Below are positions 1 through 6,943 of a stretch of 64,000 nt of DNA, one piece after another. The position numbers and the translations under genes were made by a program. Source of the stretch: Glacieibacterium frigidum. Lineage in GTDB: Bacteria; Pseudomonadota; Alphaproteobacteria; Sphingomonadales; Sphingomonadaceae. How positions within the stretch are numbered: position 1 is the stretch's first letter; each line of letters starts with the position of its first letter. The stretch lies in the NCBI RefSeq assembly GCF_007097155.1, contig NZ_VJWA01000002.1, forward strand, positions 992,001 through 1,056,000, given 5' to 3'. The notes under the pieces are model-generated. The model saw only the letters and a list, made by a program, of their open reading frames with translations. It ran no database searches and was not told the origin of the DNA.

Positions 1-819
1 TTCCTGCGTCATAACGGGTTTCGCTGGCTCAAGATTGCCAGCGTGTTGTGCATCACGGCGCTCGCGGCGTACCTGCTGGTCGATGCCGAGCCGCGGCCCA
101 ACGGGGGCACGGCGGTGGGCTACGCGCTCGGCACCATCGGCGCGCTGCTGATCCTGTGGCTGACCATGCTGGGCCTGCGCAAGCGCGTGATCTCGCGCGG
201 GCGTTACTCGCTGAAGGCGTGGACGAGCGCGCACGTCTATCTCGGCCTGTCGCTGATCACCATCGTCACCCTGCACACCGGCTTCCAGCTCGGCTGGAAC
301 GTCCACACCCTCGCCTATGCCCTGATGATGATCGTCGTCCTGTCGGGCATTTGGGGGGTGATCGCCTACGGCACGCTGCCCCGCACCCTGTCGGCCAATC
401 GCGGCGAGGCGACGCAAGGGCAGATGCTCGAGGGCCTGCGCCTGCTCGACCGCCAGCTCCACGACGCCGCGCAGCCGCTGCTGCCGCGCCAGTCGGAGAT
501 GGTGCGCGAATCCCTCGAGAACTGCTCGGTCGGCGGCGGCCTCTACGCCCGCCTCACCGGGCGCCACCGCCGCTGCGGCAATGCCCGCGCGCTCACGGCG
601 GTCAAAGCCGAGCTGCGCGCCGGCCGCCCCGACCCCGGGCAGCGCCTGTCGCTGATCGTCTCCCTGCTCGAGCGCAAGGAGGCCGCGCTCGGCCAGGCGC
701 GCCGCCACATCCGCACCCGCGCGCTGCTCGAGGTCTGGCTGTACATCCACGTGCCCGCGACCTTCGCGCTGATTGCCGCGCTGACCGCGCATATCGTCAG
801 CGTCTTCTACTACTGGTGA
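1..819 (+). CDS. b-type cytochrome-like membrane protein (5' partial)
   Basis: The reading frame is open from base 1, so the true start lies upstream. It begins in a hydrophobic segment. About four membrane helices are visible: two near the N-terminus, one around residues 90-110 counted from the GTG at 43, and one at the C-terminus. Histidines lie in or beside helices (SAHVYLG, TLHTGF, WLYIHVP, TAHIVSV), the bis-His pattern expected of a membrane haem b protein. A soluble, Arg-rich loop of about 110 residues separates the helix pairs. The next gene, 7 bp downstream, encodes a ten-haem c-type cytochrome, so a quinol-to-periplasm electron relay is likely. That role is inferred from context, and I cannot name the family precisely. 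Confidence 0.6.
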   Translation, partial: FLRHNGFRWLKIASVLCITALAAYLLVDAEPRPNGGTAVGYALGTIGALLILWLTMLGLRKRVISRGRYSLKAWTSAHVYLGLSLITIVTLHTGFQLGWNVHTLAYALMMIVVLSGIWGVIAYGTLPRTLSANRGEATQGQMLEGLRLLDRQLHDAAQPLLPRQSEMVRESLENCSVGGGLYARLTGRHRRCGNARALTAVKAELRAGRPDPGQRLSLIVSLLERKEAALGQARRHIRTRALLEVWLYIHVPATFALIAALTAHIVSVFYYW

Positions 820-826
820 CGCGCCC

Positions 827-2614
827 GTGAGCATCATCCTCCGCCAGATCACGCGGCGCGCCGGGGGCGGCGAGATCGCGCGCACGTCGACCCTCGACAA
901 GACCGAGGTGCTGATCGGCCGCGGCACCGACTGCGACGTCCAGATCCCCGACCTCGCGGTCATGCTGCGCCACGCCCGCCTGCACCGCCTCGCCTCGGGC
1001 CGCGTCGCGCTCGACGCACTGGGCGGCGTGCCGCTCAACATCGGCGGACGCTTCGTCGAGCGCGGCGAGATCGACCCCGCCAGCGGCGCCCGCGTCGTAC
1101 TGGGCAGCCACGTCCTGACCATCGCCGCGGGCGACACGGCGGACGACATCGTCGTCACCGTCGAGCGCACCGACGCCCCCGGCGACGCGGCGGCAGCGCG
1201 CGACGAGGCACGCACCTTCGGCCTCGACGCGGTCATGCCCGGCAAGCGCCCGATGGTCTGGCTGTCGCTGGTCGCGGTGCTCGCGGTGTTCCTCGCCTGG
1301 CCGATCTGGGCGTCACTCCAGCCCCGCCCCGCCGCGACCCCGGCGACGCCGACCGTCCAGCGCGTCAATTTCGCCCCCGACCAGCTGTGGACCAGCGGCC
1401 CCCTGAGCGCCGCCCACGCCAACCTGTCGAACGACTGCGGCGCGTGCCACGACAAGGCGTTCGTCTCGGTCCGCGACGAGACCTGCCGCGCCTGCCACGA
1501 CAAGCTCCCTGACCACGCCCCGCTGAACCGCATGCAGGCCGCCCGCGCCGCCCCCGCCGGCCTGTTCGGCGAAGCCAAGGCCAAGCTCGACGCCGCGACG
1601 CACCTCACCGTCGGGCGCTGCGCGTCGTGCCACAAGGAGCACGAGGGGCCGGACGGCGCGCTGATGGTCGCCTCCACCTTCTGCAGCGACTGCCACGCCG
1701 GGCTGAAGGGCCGCTTGAACACTGCCTTAAGCAACGTCGCCGGCTTCGACACCCACCCGCAGTTCCGCGCCACCATCGTCAGCACGCCCGCCGCCAAGAA
1801 CCCGCTGCTGACCCGCGTCTCGCTCGACGCGAAACCGCGCGAGAATTCGGGCCTCAAGTTCCCGCACAAGCTCCACCTCGCCGCCGACGGCGGCGTCGCG
1901 CGCATGGCGAGCGAGCAGGGCCAGGGTGCAAGGCTCGACTGCGCCGACTGCCACACCCCCGACGCCGACGGGGTGCGCTTTGTGGGCGTAGACATGGAGA
2001 AGAACTGCGCGTCGTGCCACGACCTGGCGTTCGCGCGCGACCGCTCGGGCGTTGTCCGGACATTGCCCCACGGCCGGCCCGAGCAGGTCGTCGGCATCAT
2101 GCGCGATTTTTACCGCGCGCAAGGCGGCCCCTCGACCTTCGTCGACCGGCGTCGCCCCGGAATCGTGCGGACGGTCGCGGGCGGCAGCGCGGGCGCGCGC
2201 GGCGACGCGGCGGTGCGCGCGGTCTTCTCGCGCGGCGGCGCATGCTTCGACTGCCACGCGGTCACCCCGCCGTCGCGCGCCGGAGCCCTCGACTTCGGCA
2301 TCGCCCCCGTCAGCCTGGCCGACCACTACCTCCCCAAGGGCCAGTTCCCGCACAAGCGCCACACCGCGGTCAAATGCGAATCGTGCCACGCCGCAGCCAC
2401 GAGCAGCACCGCGAGCGACGTCCTCCTCCCCGGCGTCGCCAGCTGCCGCGAATGCCACGGCAAGGTCACCGCAGGCGCGACGGTGCCCGCGACCTGCGAC
2501 ACCTGCCACGGGTATCACGAGGGCCCCGCGACGGGGGCGCTGCCGGTGGGGCATCCGCTGCCGAAGCCGGTGAAGGTCGCGGCGCGCGAGGTACGGCGGC
2601 GGGGGGCGGCGTAG
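827..2614 (+). CDS. FHA-like domain / decahaem c-type cytochrome fusion
   Basis: 595 residues from a GTG start. Residues about 1-105 resemble a forkhead-associated domain (LIGRGTDCDVQIPD, then LRHARLH), but the Ser that normally precedes Arg-x-His is missing, so phosphothreonine binding is doubtful. A single membrane helix follows at about 145-165 (VWLSLVAVLAVFLAWPIW). The rest is a periplasmic region with ten CXXCH haem sites (CGACH, CRACH, CASCH, CSDCH, CADCH, CASCH, CFDCH, CESCH, CRECH, CDTCH). The topology puts the FHA-like part in the cytoplasm and the haems in the periplasm. It probably forms an operon with the upstream haem b protein. Haem attachment is clear from the motifs; electron donor and acceptor are unknown. 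Confidence 0.8.
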   Translation: MSIILRQITRRAGGGEIARTSTLDKTEVLIGRGTDCDVQIPDLAVMLRHARLHRLASGRVALDALGGVPLNIGGRFVERGEIDPASGARVVLGSHVLTIAAGDTADDIVVTVERTDAPGDAAAARDEARTFGLDAVMPGKRPMVWLSLVAVLAVFLAWPIWASLQPRPAATPATPTVQRVNFAPDQLWTSGPLSAAHANLSNDCGACHDKAFVSVRDETCRACHDKLPDHAPLNRMQAARAAPAGLFGEAKAKLDAATHLTVGRCASCHKEHEGPDGALMVASTFCSDCHAGLKGRLNTALSNVAGFDTHPQFRATIVSTPAAKNPLLTRVSLDAKPRENSGLKFPHKLHLAADGGVARMASEQGQGARLDCADCHTPDADGVRFVGVDMEKNCASCHDLAFARDRSGVVRTLPHGRPEQVVGIMRDFYRAQGGPSTFVDRRRPGIVRTVAGGSAGARGDAAVRAVFSRGGACFDCHAVTPPSRAGALDFGIAPVSLADHYLPKGQFPHKRHTAVKCESCHAAATSSTASDVLLPGVASCRECHGKVTAGATVPATCDTCHGYHEGPATGALPVGHPLPKPVKVAAREVRRRGAA

Positions 2615-2640
2615 GGAAGAATGAGCGCAGATTGCTGCTC

Positions 2641-3054
2641 TCAACGCCGAAGCGATCCAAGAAAATTCCACAGTCGCTGCCACCATGGGGCGCGTACCAA
2701 GGCAGTATAATATACGTCGCGGCGGCGAACTTCTGCGGCACGTCCGGCTTCAATTTGTTGGGGTGTCCATTGGGCGGACCACTCGACCGTGCCGCGGTCG
2801 ATCCAATAGTGTGCTTGGCAGGGGCGCTGCCAGTTGCCCACTGAGGGGTCAAGAGAAGGGCCATCTGGGTGATCCGCAAACGTCCATTCCGTCGCCCCGA
2901 GCGGTGTGCGAACCTTCGAGCCGCATCCGCAGGCACACAGATGTGCCGCTGTGTCGAACTCCTCTGATACATACAGCACGCCCGGCTGCAGTTGGGCCGG
3001 CATCGCGCGAACGCGCTCCAGCCTAAACCTCATCGGTATAGCTCTCACCAACAA
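2641..3054 (-). CDS. DUF6527 family protein of a ubiquitin-like operon
   Basis: 137 residues, last gene of the minus-strand operon, overlapping the end of the E1-like gene by 32 bp. Starts at residue 8 or 18 (MPAQLQPG) are also possible. A CACGCG cluster (Cys40, Cys42, Cys44) and a later Cys79-x-x-His82 look like a metal site, probably zinc. The C-terminus is Trp/Arg-rich (APWWQRLW). I recognise the family as DUF6527, which recurs beside ThiF/E1 and multiubiquitin genes, but its activity is not established. In this operon it occupies the place where an E2 or a JAB peptidase might be expected. It ends 26 bp from the convergent multihaem gene, which marks one edge of the A+T-richer island. Confidence 0.75.
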   Translation of the reverse strand: MLVRAIPMRFRLERVRAMPAQLQPGVLYVSEEFDTAAHLCACGCGSKVRTPLGATEWTFADHPDGPSLDPSVGNWQRPCQAHYWIDRGTVEWSAQWTPQQIEAGRAAEVRRRDVYYTALVRAPWWQRLWNFLGSLRR

Positions 3055-4216
3055 GGTGCAGGTCGCTTATGCCGAACAGAAGGTGCTTGAACCCTTCGGT
3101 GTCGCGATAGAACCCACGGATCTGCTTGTAACGGACTATGGCAAGGCACGCATTCAGTGCGTTAAGTTCACCGACCTGGATGTTCGCCCGGTAAAGACCA
3201 TCCGGCGTATCCACAGTCTCAGCTAGGTTGCGGTCGCGCATCTCGCGCGCATCTTGGGCGCCGAACAGCGTCGCGCGCATCATGCCATCAAGCGGTCCGT
3301 GCTTACGATTCAGGCCCATTCCGACGTCGATGAACGGAATGCCCTTATCAATCAGAACATCGAAAATGCCCGAGCGCGAGCTACCCTTGTCAACGCAAAC
3401 GAACGCGAAGGTGACACCGTCGAGGAGGTGCGCGGTCCCTGCGTCAATGTGCGCTGTCTGAACGCTGAGTCCTTGCCGGAAGTTGTCATAACGCCCGGCA
3501 TAGACCTCGGCCTTGCTCCTGCCGAACTCGGCTGGATCAAGTCGGCCCGGCGAGCGAAAGGCCGTGTGCACGTGATAGAGGTCGGAATCGAACGCCAGCA
3601 CTTCCGGAAGCGGCGTACGCACGAGCATGTCCAAAAGATAAGCGCCGGTACCACCTAGGCCGATGACCGCCACGCGCTCGCTAGCAAAATTGGCGTTGAG
3701 ATCGCCGATCTGGGCACGGGATGTCATTGTGTCTTGGAATTTAAAAATCGGATCGCCGTCGGCCGCTTCAACGCTGCGGAAGGTGTGTGGGCTAATGCCG
3801 AAGCGTTCGATCGCGGGACCCGAAATGATCGAAACGTAGCTCTCGATCTTATCGGCGAAGTCATCGAATTTGCCCTTCGGCATCGGCTTGTTCGAAAACG
3901 AGCGTTGCACGACGATATCTGAACACCGCTCGGTCAACTGAATGGTAGTTTCGCCGCCCCCCAAGTTACCGATCGGCGTGCCATCGAGCTGATAGGGCAA
4001 GCTGCCGGCGAAGTAGATTTGATGATCATCCTGCTCGACGCGCGTCTCGTCCACGAACACCAGCTTGGCGACGATTGCACCCAACTGAAGTTGGCCTGCC
4101 GCGTCGATGTAGGGGATGTCACGAACAAGCAGGCAGTTGCTGTCGAACGCGACCGCGAAGCCGCGCTCAACCAACAAGGCTAGGTCCGGATTACGACTGA
4201 CCAGTTTCCGAAACAT
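3023..4216 (-). CDS. DUF6791-ThiF E1-like adenylyltransferase
   Basis: 397 residues. The N-terminal part (about 1-150, starting FRKLVSRNPDLALLVERGF) matches the DUF6791 region that precedes ThiF domains. The C-terminal part is an E1/ThiF/MoeB Rossmann fold: GLGGTG at 186-191 for ATP, Asp210/Asp212 after the second strand, Arg221, Lys235 in GRSKAE, and CVDKG at 274-278. The paired CxxC zinc knuckles of MoeB/ThiF are absent. Cys274 and Cys357 are possible thiol-transfer residues. The start overlaps the stop of the multiubiquitin gene by 26 bp, implying translational coupling. Expected role: adenylation of the C-terminus of the neighbouring beta-grasp protein. The family call is firm; the substrate is inferred from linkage. 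Confidence 0.85.
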   Translation of the reverse strand: MFRKLVSRNPDLALLVERGFAVAFDSNCLLVRDIPYIDAAGQLQLGAIVAKLVFVDETRVEQDDHQIYFAGSLPYQLDGTPIGNLGGGETTIQLTERCSDIVVQRSFSNKPMPKGKFDDFADKIESYVSIISGPAIERFGISPHTFRSVEAADGDPIFKFQDTMTSRAQIGDLNANFASERVAVIGLGGTGAYLLDMLVRTPLPEVLAFDSDLYHVHTAFRSPGRLDPAEFGRSKAEVYAGRYDNFRQGLSVQTAHIDAGTAHLLDGVTFAFVCVDKGSSRSGIFDVLIDKGIPFIDVGMGLNRKHGPLDGMMRATLFGAQDAREMRDRNLAETVDTPDGLYRANIQVGELNALNACLAIVRYKQIRGFYRDTEGFKHLLFGISDLHLVGESYTDEV

Positions 4217-4448
4217 TGAAGATCATCCCCTCTCTAACCTTAACGCTTGCCCCCGGCACGAGAACACCTTCGGGCTTGTTCCCTTGGCCGCGCTTATAGC
4301 GAACCGAGTAAGTGATCTCGGGATGCTGGGCGTAGTCCGGCACCTCGAGCGTCACGACTTCGGCATAGGAGATCTCACCGTTCGGCCATTCATGCTCGGT
4401 GCCTTCAACGATGATCTTGACCGGCTTCGTCGGCTCAATGCTTGTCAT
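4191..4448 (-). CDS. Single-domain multiubiquitin-type beta-grasp protein
   Basis: 85 residues. The pattern EHEWPNGEISYAEVVTL, then YSVRYKRG, then KVREGMIFNV, matches the repeat unit of bacterial multiubiquitin proteins, here as one copy. The protein ends VSETGQS, so there is no Gly-Gly tail; a free Ser is the C-terminus unless processed. The stop lies inside the E1-like gene, and the start is 11 bp after the 45-residue peptide gene. Established for the family: a ubiquitin-like fold linked to E1-like genes. Inferred: this is the modifier that the adjacent E1-like enzyme activates. A Gly-Gly-independent chemistry or a non-conjugating role is possible. Confidence 0.85.
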   Translation of the reverse strand: MTSIEPTKPVKIIVEGTEHEWPNGEISYAEVVTLEVPDYAQHPEITYSVRYKRGQGNKPEGVLVPGASVKVREGMIFNVSETGQS

Positions 4449-4459
4449 GTGCTCGTTCC

Positions 4460-4597
4460 TTACGTCTTACGGTTGGGACGCTGCGTGAGCGCCGAAGCTG
4501 CAGCCGTCTTTGCCGCAGCACTCGATTTGGGGTTCCGGAGAACTTTACCCGCTGCCGATGCCGCCTTCGCGCTCGTGACCTCTTTGTTGCCTGCCAT
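4460..4597 (-). CDS. 45-residue Ala/Lys-rich peptide, first gene of the ubiquitin-like operon
   Basis: An ATG at 4597 opens a 45-codon frame ending TAA at 4460. The product begins MAGNKEVTSAKAASAAGKVL, continues with RNPKSSAAAKTAAASALTQ and ends RPNRKT. It is basic, Ala-rich and has no membrane segment. It sits 11 bp before the multiubiquitin gene on the same strand, and the stretch AGKVLRNPKSS...AASALTQ resembles short uncharacterised proteins I have seen elsewhere in bacteria. That recollection is unverified. Codon use looks coding and the stop falls cleanly before the next ribosome-binding region. Function unknown; it could be a conjugation target, adaptor or leader peptide. Confidence 0.6.
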   Translation of the reverse strand: MAGNKEVTSAKAASAAGKVLRNPKSSAAAKTAAASALTQRPNRKT

Positions 4598-4700
4598 TGC
4601 ACTTCATCCTCTGTTGCACTAACGGTTTGGCGTTGCGAGAATGCAACGTCGCAGGGGAGATTGCATATGCCGAACGCCATTGCAAGAGTCGAATTATGAC
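4597..4700. promoter_or_regulatory. Divergent control region of the ubiquitin-like operon with an inverted repeat
   Basis: This gap separates the minus-strand operon from the plus-strand HTH gene. It contains a perfect inverted repeat CGTTGC-N6-GCAACG at 4631-4648 and two direct copies of TTGCACT (4597-4603 and 4614-4620). A plausible plus-strand promoter is TTGCAC (4614-4619), 17 bp, GAGAAT (4637-4642), and a minus-strand TTGCAT/GTTAGT pair overlaps the same repeat. The XRE-type protein encoded next door is the natural candidate to bind here and control both directions. The repeat is seen; its use as an operator is inferred. Confidence 0.45.
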
Positions 4701-5046
4701 CGCGGTCGAATTTGACACGGATGGATTCATTGGCACGTTGGACACTACGCGGCAGGCACGCCGGTTGACCTGGCGCAAGGTAGCGGATCAGGCGGGCGTC
4801 AGTGCGTCCACGCTAACCCGTCTATCGCAAGGTAAGCGACCAGATGTGGATAGCCTGGGAGCGCTCGCTCACTGGGCGGGAGTTCGAACCGACACATTTT
4901 ATCGGGCGGACGGTGTTCCACTTCCTACCGAACCCCTGGCGCAAGCGATGGGGTATTTGCGCGCTGATCCTAATCTGGGAGAAGAAGGCGCAAGTGCGTT
5001 AGAAGCAATTATACGAGTTACCTACGAACAACTGCGAAAGAAGTAG
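4696..5046 (+). CDS. XRE-type helix-turn-helix regulator
   Basis: 116 residues from the ATG at 4696. An in-frame extension back to 4597 overlaps the divergent promoter and the start of the opposite gene, so it is not preferred. Residues about 12-66 form a Cro/CI-like HTH (TWRKVADQAGVSASTLTRLSQG, with the recognition helix in SASTLTRL). The C-terminal 40 residues are helical and could dimerise. The stop is followed 2 bp later by the ImmA/IrrE-like gene. HTH plus ImmA is a known regulator/protease pairing in mobile elements, where the peptidase cleaves the repressor. Applying that to this locus is inference. Confidence 0.75.
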   Translation: MTAVEFDTDGFIGTLDTTRQARRLTWRKVADQAGVSASTLTRLSQGKRPDVDSLGALAHWAGVRTDTFYRADGVPLPTEPLAQAMGYLRADPNLGEEGASALEAIIRVTYEQLRKK

Positions 5047-5048
5047 AG

Positions 5049-5606
5049 ATGGCTTTGAGGCGAGGCTTCAGGACTGAAGCGAACTCTTACGCTAGAGAGG
5101 TTCGCACTGAGCTTGGCCTCGCTTTGGATGCACCATTGTGTCCATTTATGACGGCGGACCACTTAGCCGTCCCTATCCTGAAATTGTCGTCGTTTGCCAC
5201 TGTGCTCCCTGATCAGACCGCTTATCTCAGCCGCACGGGCAGCGGTGTCGGGTTCTCGGCGATGACAGCATGTTTCCCACGGCAACACGCAATTATTTAT
5301 AACGACTGTCTACCTCTGACGCGGTCACATGCGGATATTATGCATGAGATTAGCCACTTGATGCTGCTTCACCCGCCGCACCGGCTTCGCGCCGATACTG
5401 GCGGTCGCCACTACGATAGCGACCTTGAAGATGAAGCCAACTGGCTTGGTCCAGCGCTCCTTGTTTCCGAGGAAGCAGCACTCGCCATTGCTCAGCGAGG
5501 GTGGAGCGCTGGTCAGGCTGCCAAGATTTACAATGTAAGTCCTAGCCTAATGCAGATGCGCCTGAATGTTACCGGGGCAATGAAGCGCGTGGCTCGCGCG
5601 GCTTGA
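5049..5606 (+). CDS. ImmA/IrrE family metallopeptidase
   Basis: 185 residues. The zinc-peptidase motif HEISH (His99, Glu100, His103) is followed by LEDEANWLG (about 126-134), which supplies the third, acidic ligand in the usual ImmA/IrrE spacing. The start lies 2 bp after the HTH gene, with a purine-rich AAGAAGTAGAG upstream, so the two are cotranscribed. Expected role: proteolytic relief of repression by its partner HTH protein, or another regulated cleavage. It belongs to the A+T-richer island and may switch on the ubiquitin-like operon under stress or phage attack; that is inference from gene order. Confidence 0.85.
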   Translation: MALRRGFRTEANSYAREVRTELGLALDAPLCPFMTADHLAVPILKLSSFATVLPDQTAYLSRTGSGVGFSAMTACFPRQHAIIYNDCLPLTRSHADIMHEISHLMLLHPPHRLRADTGGRHYDSDLEDEANWLGPALLVSEEAALAIAQRGWSAGQAAKIYNVSPSLMQMRLNVTGAMKRVARAA

Positions 5607-5754
5607 TACACCACCGCACCTTCGCCGATCTCGCCATCGATTAAGTGTAGGGATGACAAGGCTCGGTTCGGGGGCAGGGAGCGAATGGGACGGGCATTCC
5701 CGCAATAGTGGTCGTATGCCCGGTCTGCGTTGCAGAGGCGTCGGAACAATCCGC

Positions 5755-5783
5755 TTGACAAATGCGTCCATATTGGTTATCGG
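5755..5783 (+). promoter_or_regulatory. Possible sigma70-type promoter
   Basis: TTGACA at 5755-5760 is a perfect -35 box. The best -10 candidate is only TATCGG or TTATCG 16-17 bp later, so the match is partial. It lies 22 bp before the double-HTH gene at 5805. Apart from this, the 5607-5804 gap shows nothing I can support. Confidence 0.3.
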
Positions 5784-5804
5784 AAAGTCTCAATGGAGGC
5801 GCAT

Positions 5805-6413
5805 ATGGCACGTGGCGATCCCGGCCTGTTCAACGACAAGGGCGTGCGGCAGGACTTTCTCGATCATCTGGCGCGCGGAGACAGCGTGCTCGCGGCGTGC
5901 CGGGCGCTGCGCATCCAGCCGTCGTCGGCGTATGAGGCGCGGCGGTGCATCGCCGGGTTCGCGGAAAGCTGGGACGCGCGCCGGCCGCCGGTGCGCTCGC
6001 GGCAGAAGGCGCCGCTGCGCGGCGGGCGCGGCGGGTGGCATAAGGTGTTCCTCGACCATTACCGTGAGACCGCCAACGTCACGAGCGCGGCGCGCGCCGC
6101 CGGGGTGGCGCCGGCGACGGCGTATCGGCAGTGCACCATCGACGCCGATTTCAACCTGGCCTTCATCCACGCGCGCGCGGAGGCGGGCGACATGATCACG
6201 GGGCGGCTGCTGTACCAGTGCATCAACGGTTTCGAATCGACCGTCACGAAGAACGGCGTGACGACCCATATCAACGATCCGCGTCCCGACCTGGTGCTGA
6301 AGATCCTCGACCTCGTGGAGAGTGGCGCGCGGACGCAGCGGCGCGGTCGGCACGGCCTGCCCGCTAGGATTCCGGCGGCGCCCCGCGTGACCATCCCGCG
6401 CTGCTTCGCCTGA
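5805..6413 (+). CDS. Protein with two helix-turn-helix-like repeats
   Basis: 202 residues from the ATG at 5805, chosen because GGAGG lies 5 bp upstream (5795-5799); an in-frame ATG at 5793 and a longer frame from 5730 lack this. Two similar modules are visible: FLDHLARGDSVLAACRALRIQPSSAYEARR (about 13-44) and FLDHYRETANVTSAARAAGVAPATAYRQ (about 82-110). Each reads as a Trp/Arg-free HTH followed by a residue run ending in Tyr and Arg. This resembles phage terminase small subunits or transposase-type HTHs. The end (after DLVLKILDLVESG) is Arg-rich. Base composition is back to the chromosome's high G+C. The exact family is not clear, and DNA binding is inferred. Confidence 0.6.
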   Translation: MARGDPGLFNDKGVRQDFLDHLARGDSVLAACRALRIQPSSAYEARRCIAGFAESWDARRPPVRSRQKAPLRGGRGGWHKVFLDHYRETANVTSAARAAGVAPATAYRQCTIDADFNLAFIHARAEAGDMITGRLLYQCINGFESTVTKNGVTTHINDPRPDLVLKILDLVESGARTQRRGRHGLPARIPAAPRVTIPRCFA

Positions 6414-6435
6414 GCGCGGGGCCGCTCGACCGGGG

Positions 6436-6885
6436 CTAGCGCAGCGCCGGCTGCGCGTCGGGCGTGCCGCCGCGCAGCACCCCGCTGCGCCATACCGGCA
6501 GCAGATAGGCCGCGAGCAGCACGAAGTTCGACAAGGCGTTGCGCTCGAACCCCGTCGCGGCCGACAGGCTCGAGTCGATGACGAACCAGCCGACGACGCT
6601 GAGCGTCAGCAGCCGCCACACCGGCCGGCCGGCGTCGCCGAGCGTCCAGGCGCCGCGCAGCGCCGCGACCAGCGTGCCCGCCCAGCCCGTCGTCACCGCG
6701 CCGCACAGCGCCCAGGCGAAGCGTTCGGACTGCGCCATCGCCATGCCGTCCTGGCCCGCGATCCACGCCAGCAGGGTTCGGAAGGGGCCCTCCGTCGCCG
6801 GGAAGGCGGTGCCCATCAGCGCGATGCCGAAGACCGCGACCGATGCCGCCCAGACCATCAGCCAGTTGCGCCAAAACCCCGTCAT
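6436..6885 (-). CDS. Small four-helix membrane protein
   Basis: 149 residues from the ATG at 6885, which has GGGAGA 7 bp upstream; an ATG 21 bp earlier has no such site. Four hydrophobic segments are visible: near WLMVWAASVAVFGIAL, FAWALCGAVTTGWAGTLVAA, LLTLSVVGWFVIDSSL and NFVLLAAYLLPVW. No motif allows a function to be named. The gene is just downstream of a TetR-family gene on the same strand. A 16-bp near-perfect palindrome at 6928-6943 lies in the gap, so control by that TetR protein is likely. Confidence 0.65.
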   Translation of the reverse strand: MTGFWRNWLMVWAASVAVFGIALMGTAFPATEGPFRTLLAWIAGQDGMAMAQSERFAWALCGAVTTGWAGTLVAALRGAWTLGDAGRPVWRLLTLSVVGWFVIDSSLSAATGFERNALSNFVLLAAYLLPVWRSGVLRGGTPDAQPALR

Positions 6886-6927
6886 CGACCGTCTCCCTGC
6901 CTGCACGACGCCCGTGTAACAGGTTTT

Positions 6928-6943
6928 TGTAGCGGTCGCTACA
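6928..6943. promoter_or_regulatory. TetR-type operator palindrome
   Basis: TGTAGCGGTCGCTACA has two 7-bp arms (TGTAGCG / CGCTACA) around a 2-bp centre, the size and symmetry of TetR/AcrR operators. It lies 42 bp before the membrane-protein start and touches the TetR stop codon. The palindrome is seen; binding is inferred. Confidence 0.55.

Noticed and set aside
4597-4695. Upstream start for the XRE gene at 4597
   Set aside because: It would place coding sequence over the inverted repeat and the start of the divergent peptide gene; the HTH homology begins well after ATG 4696.
5805-6413. Prophage remnant at the island edge
   Set aside because: The double-HTH protein recalls terminase small subunits, but no other phage gene, integrase or attachment repeat is visible, so a prophage cannot be supported.
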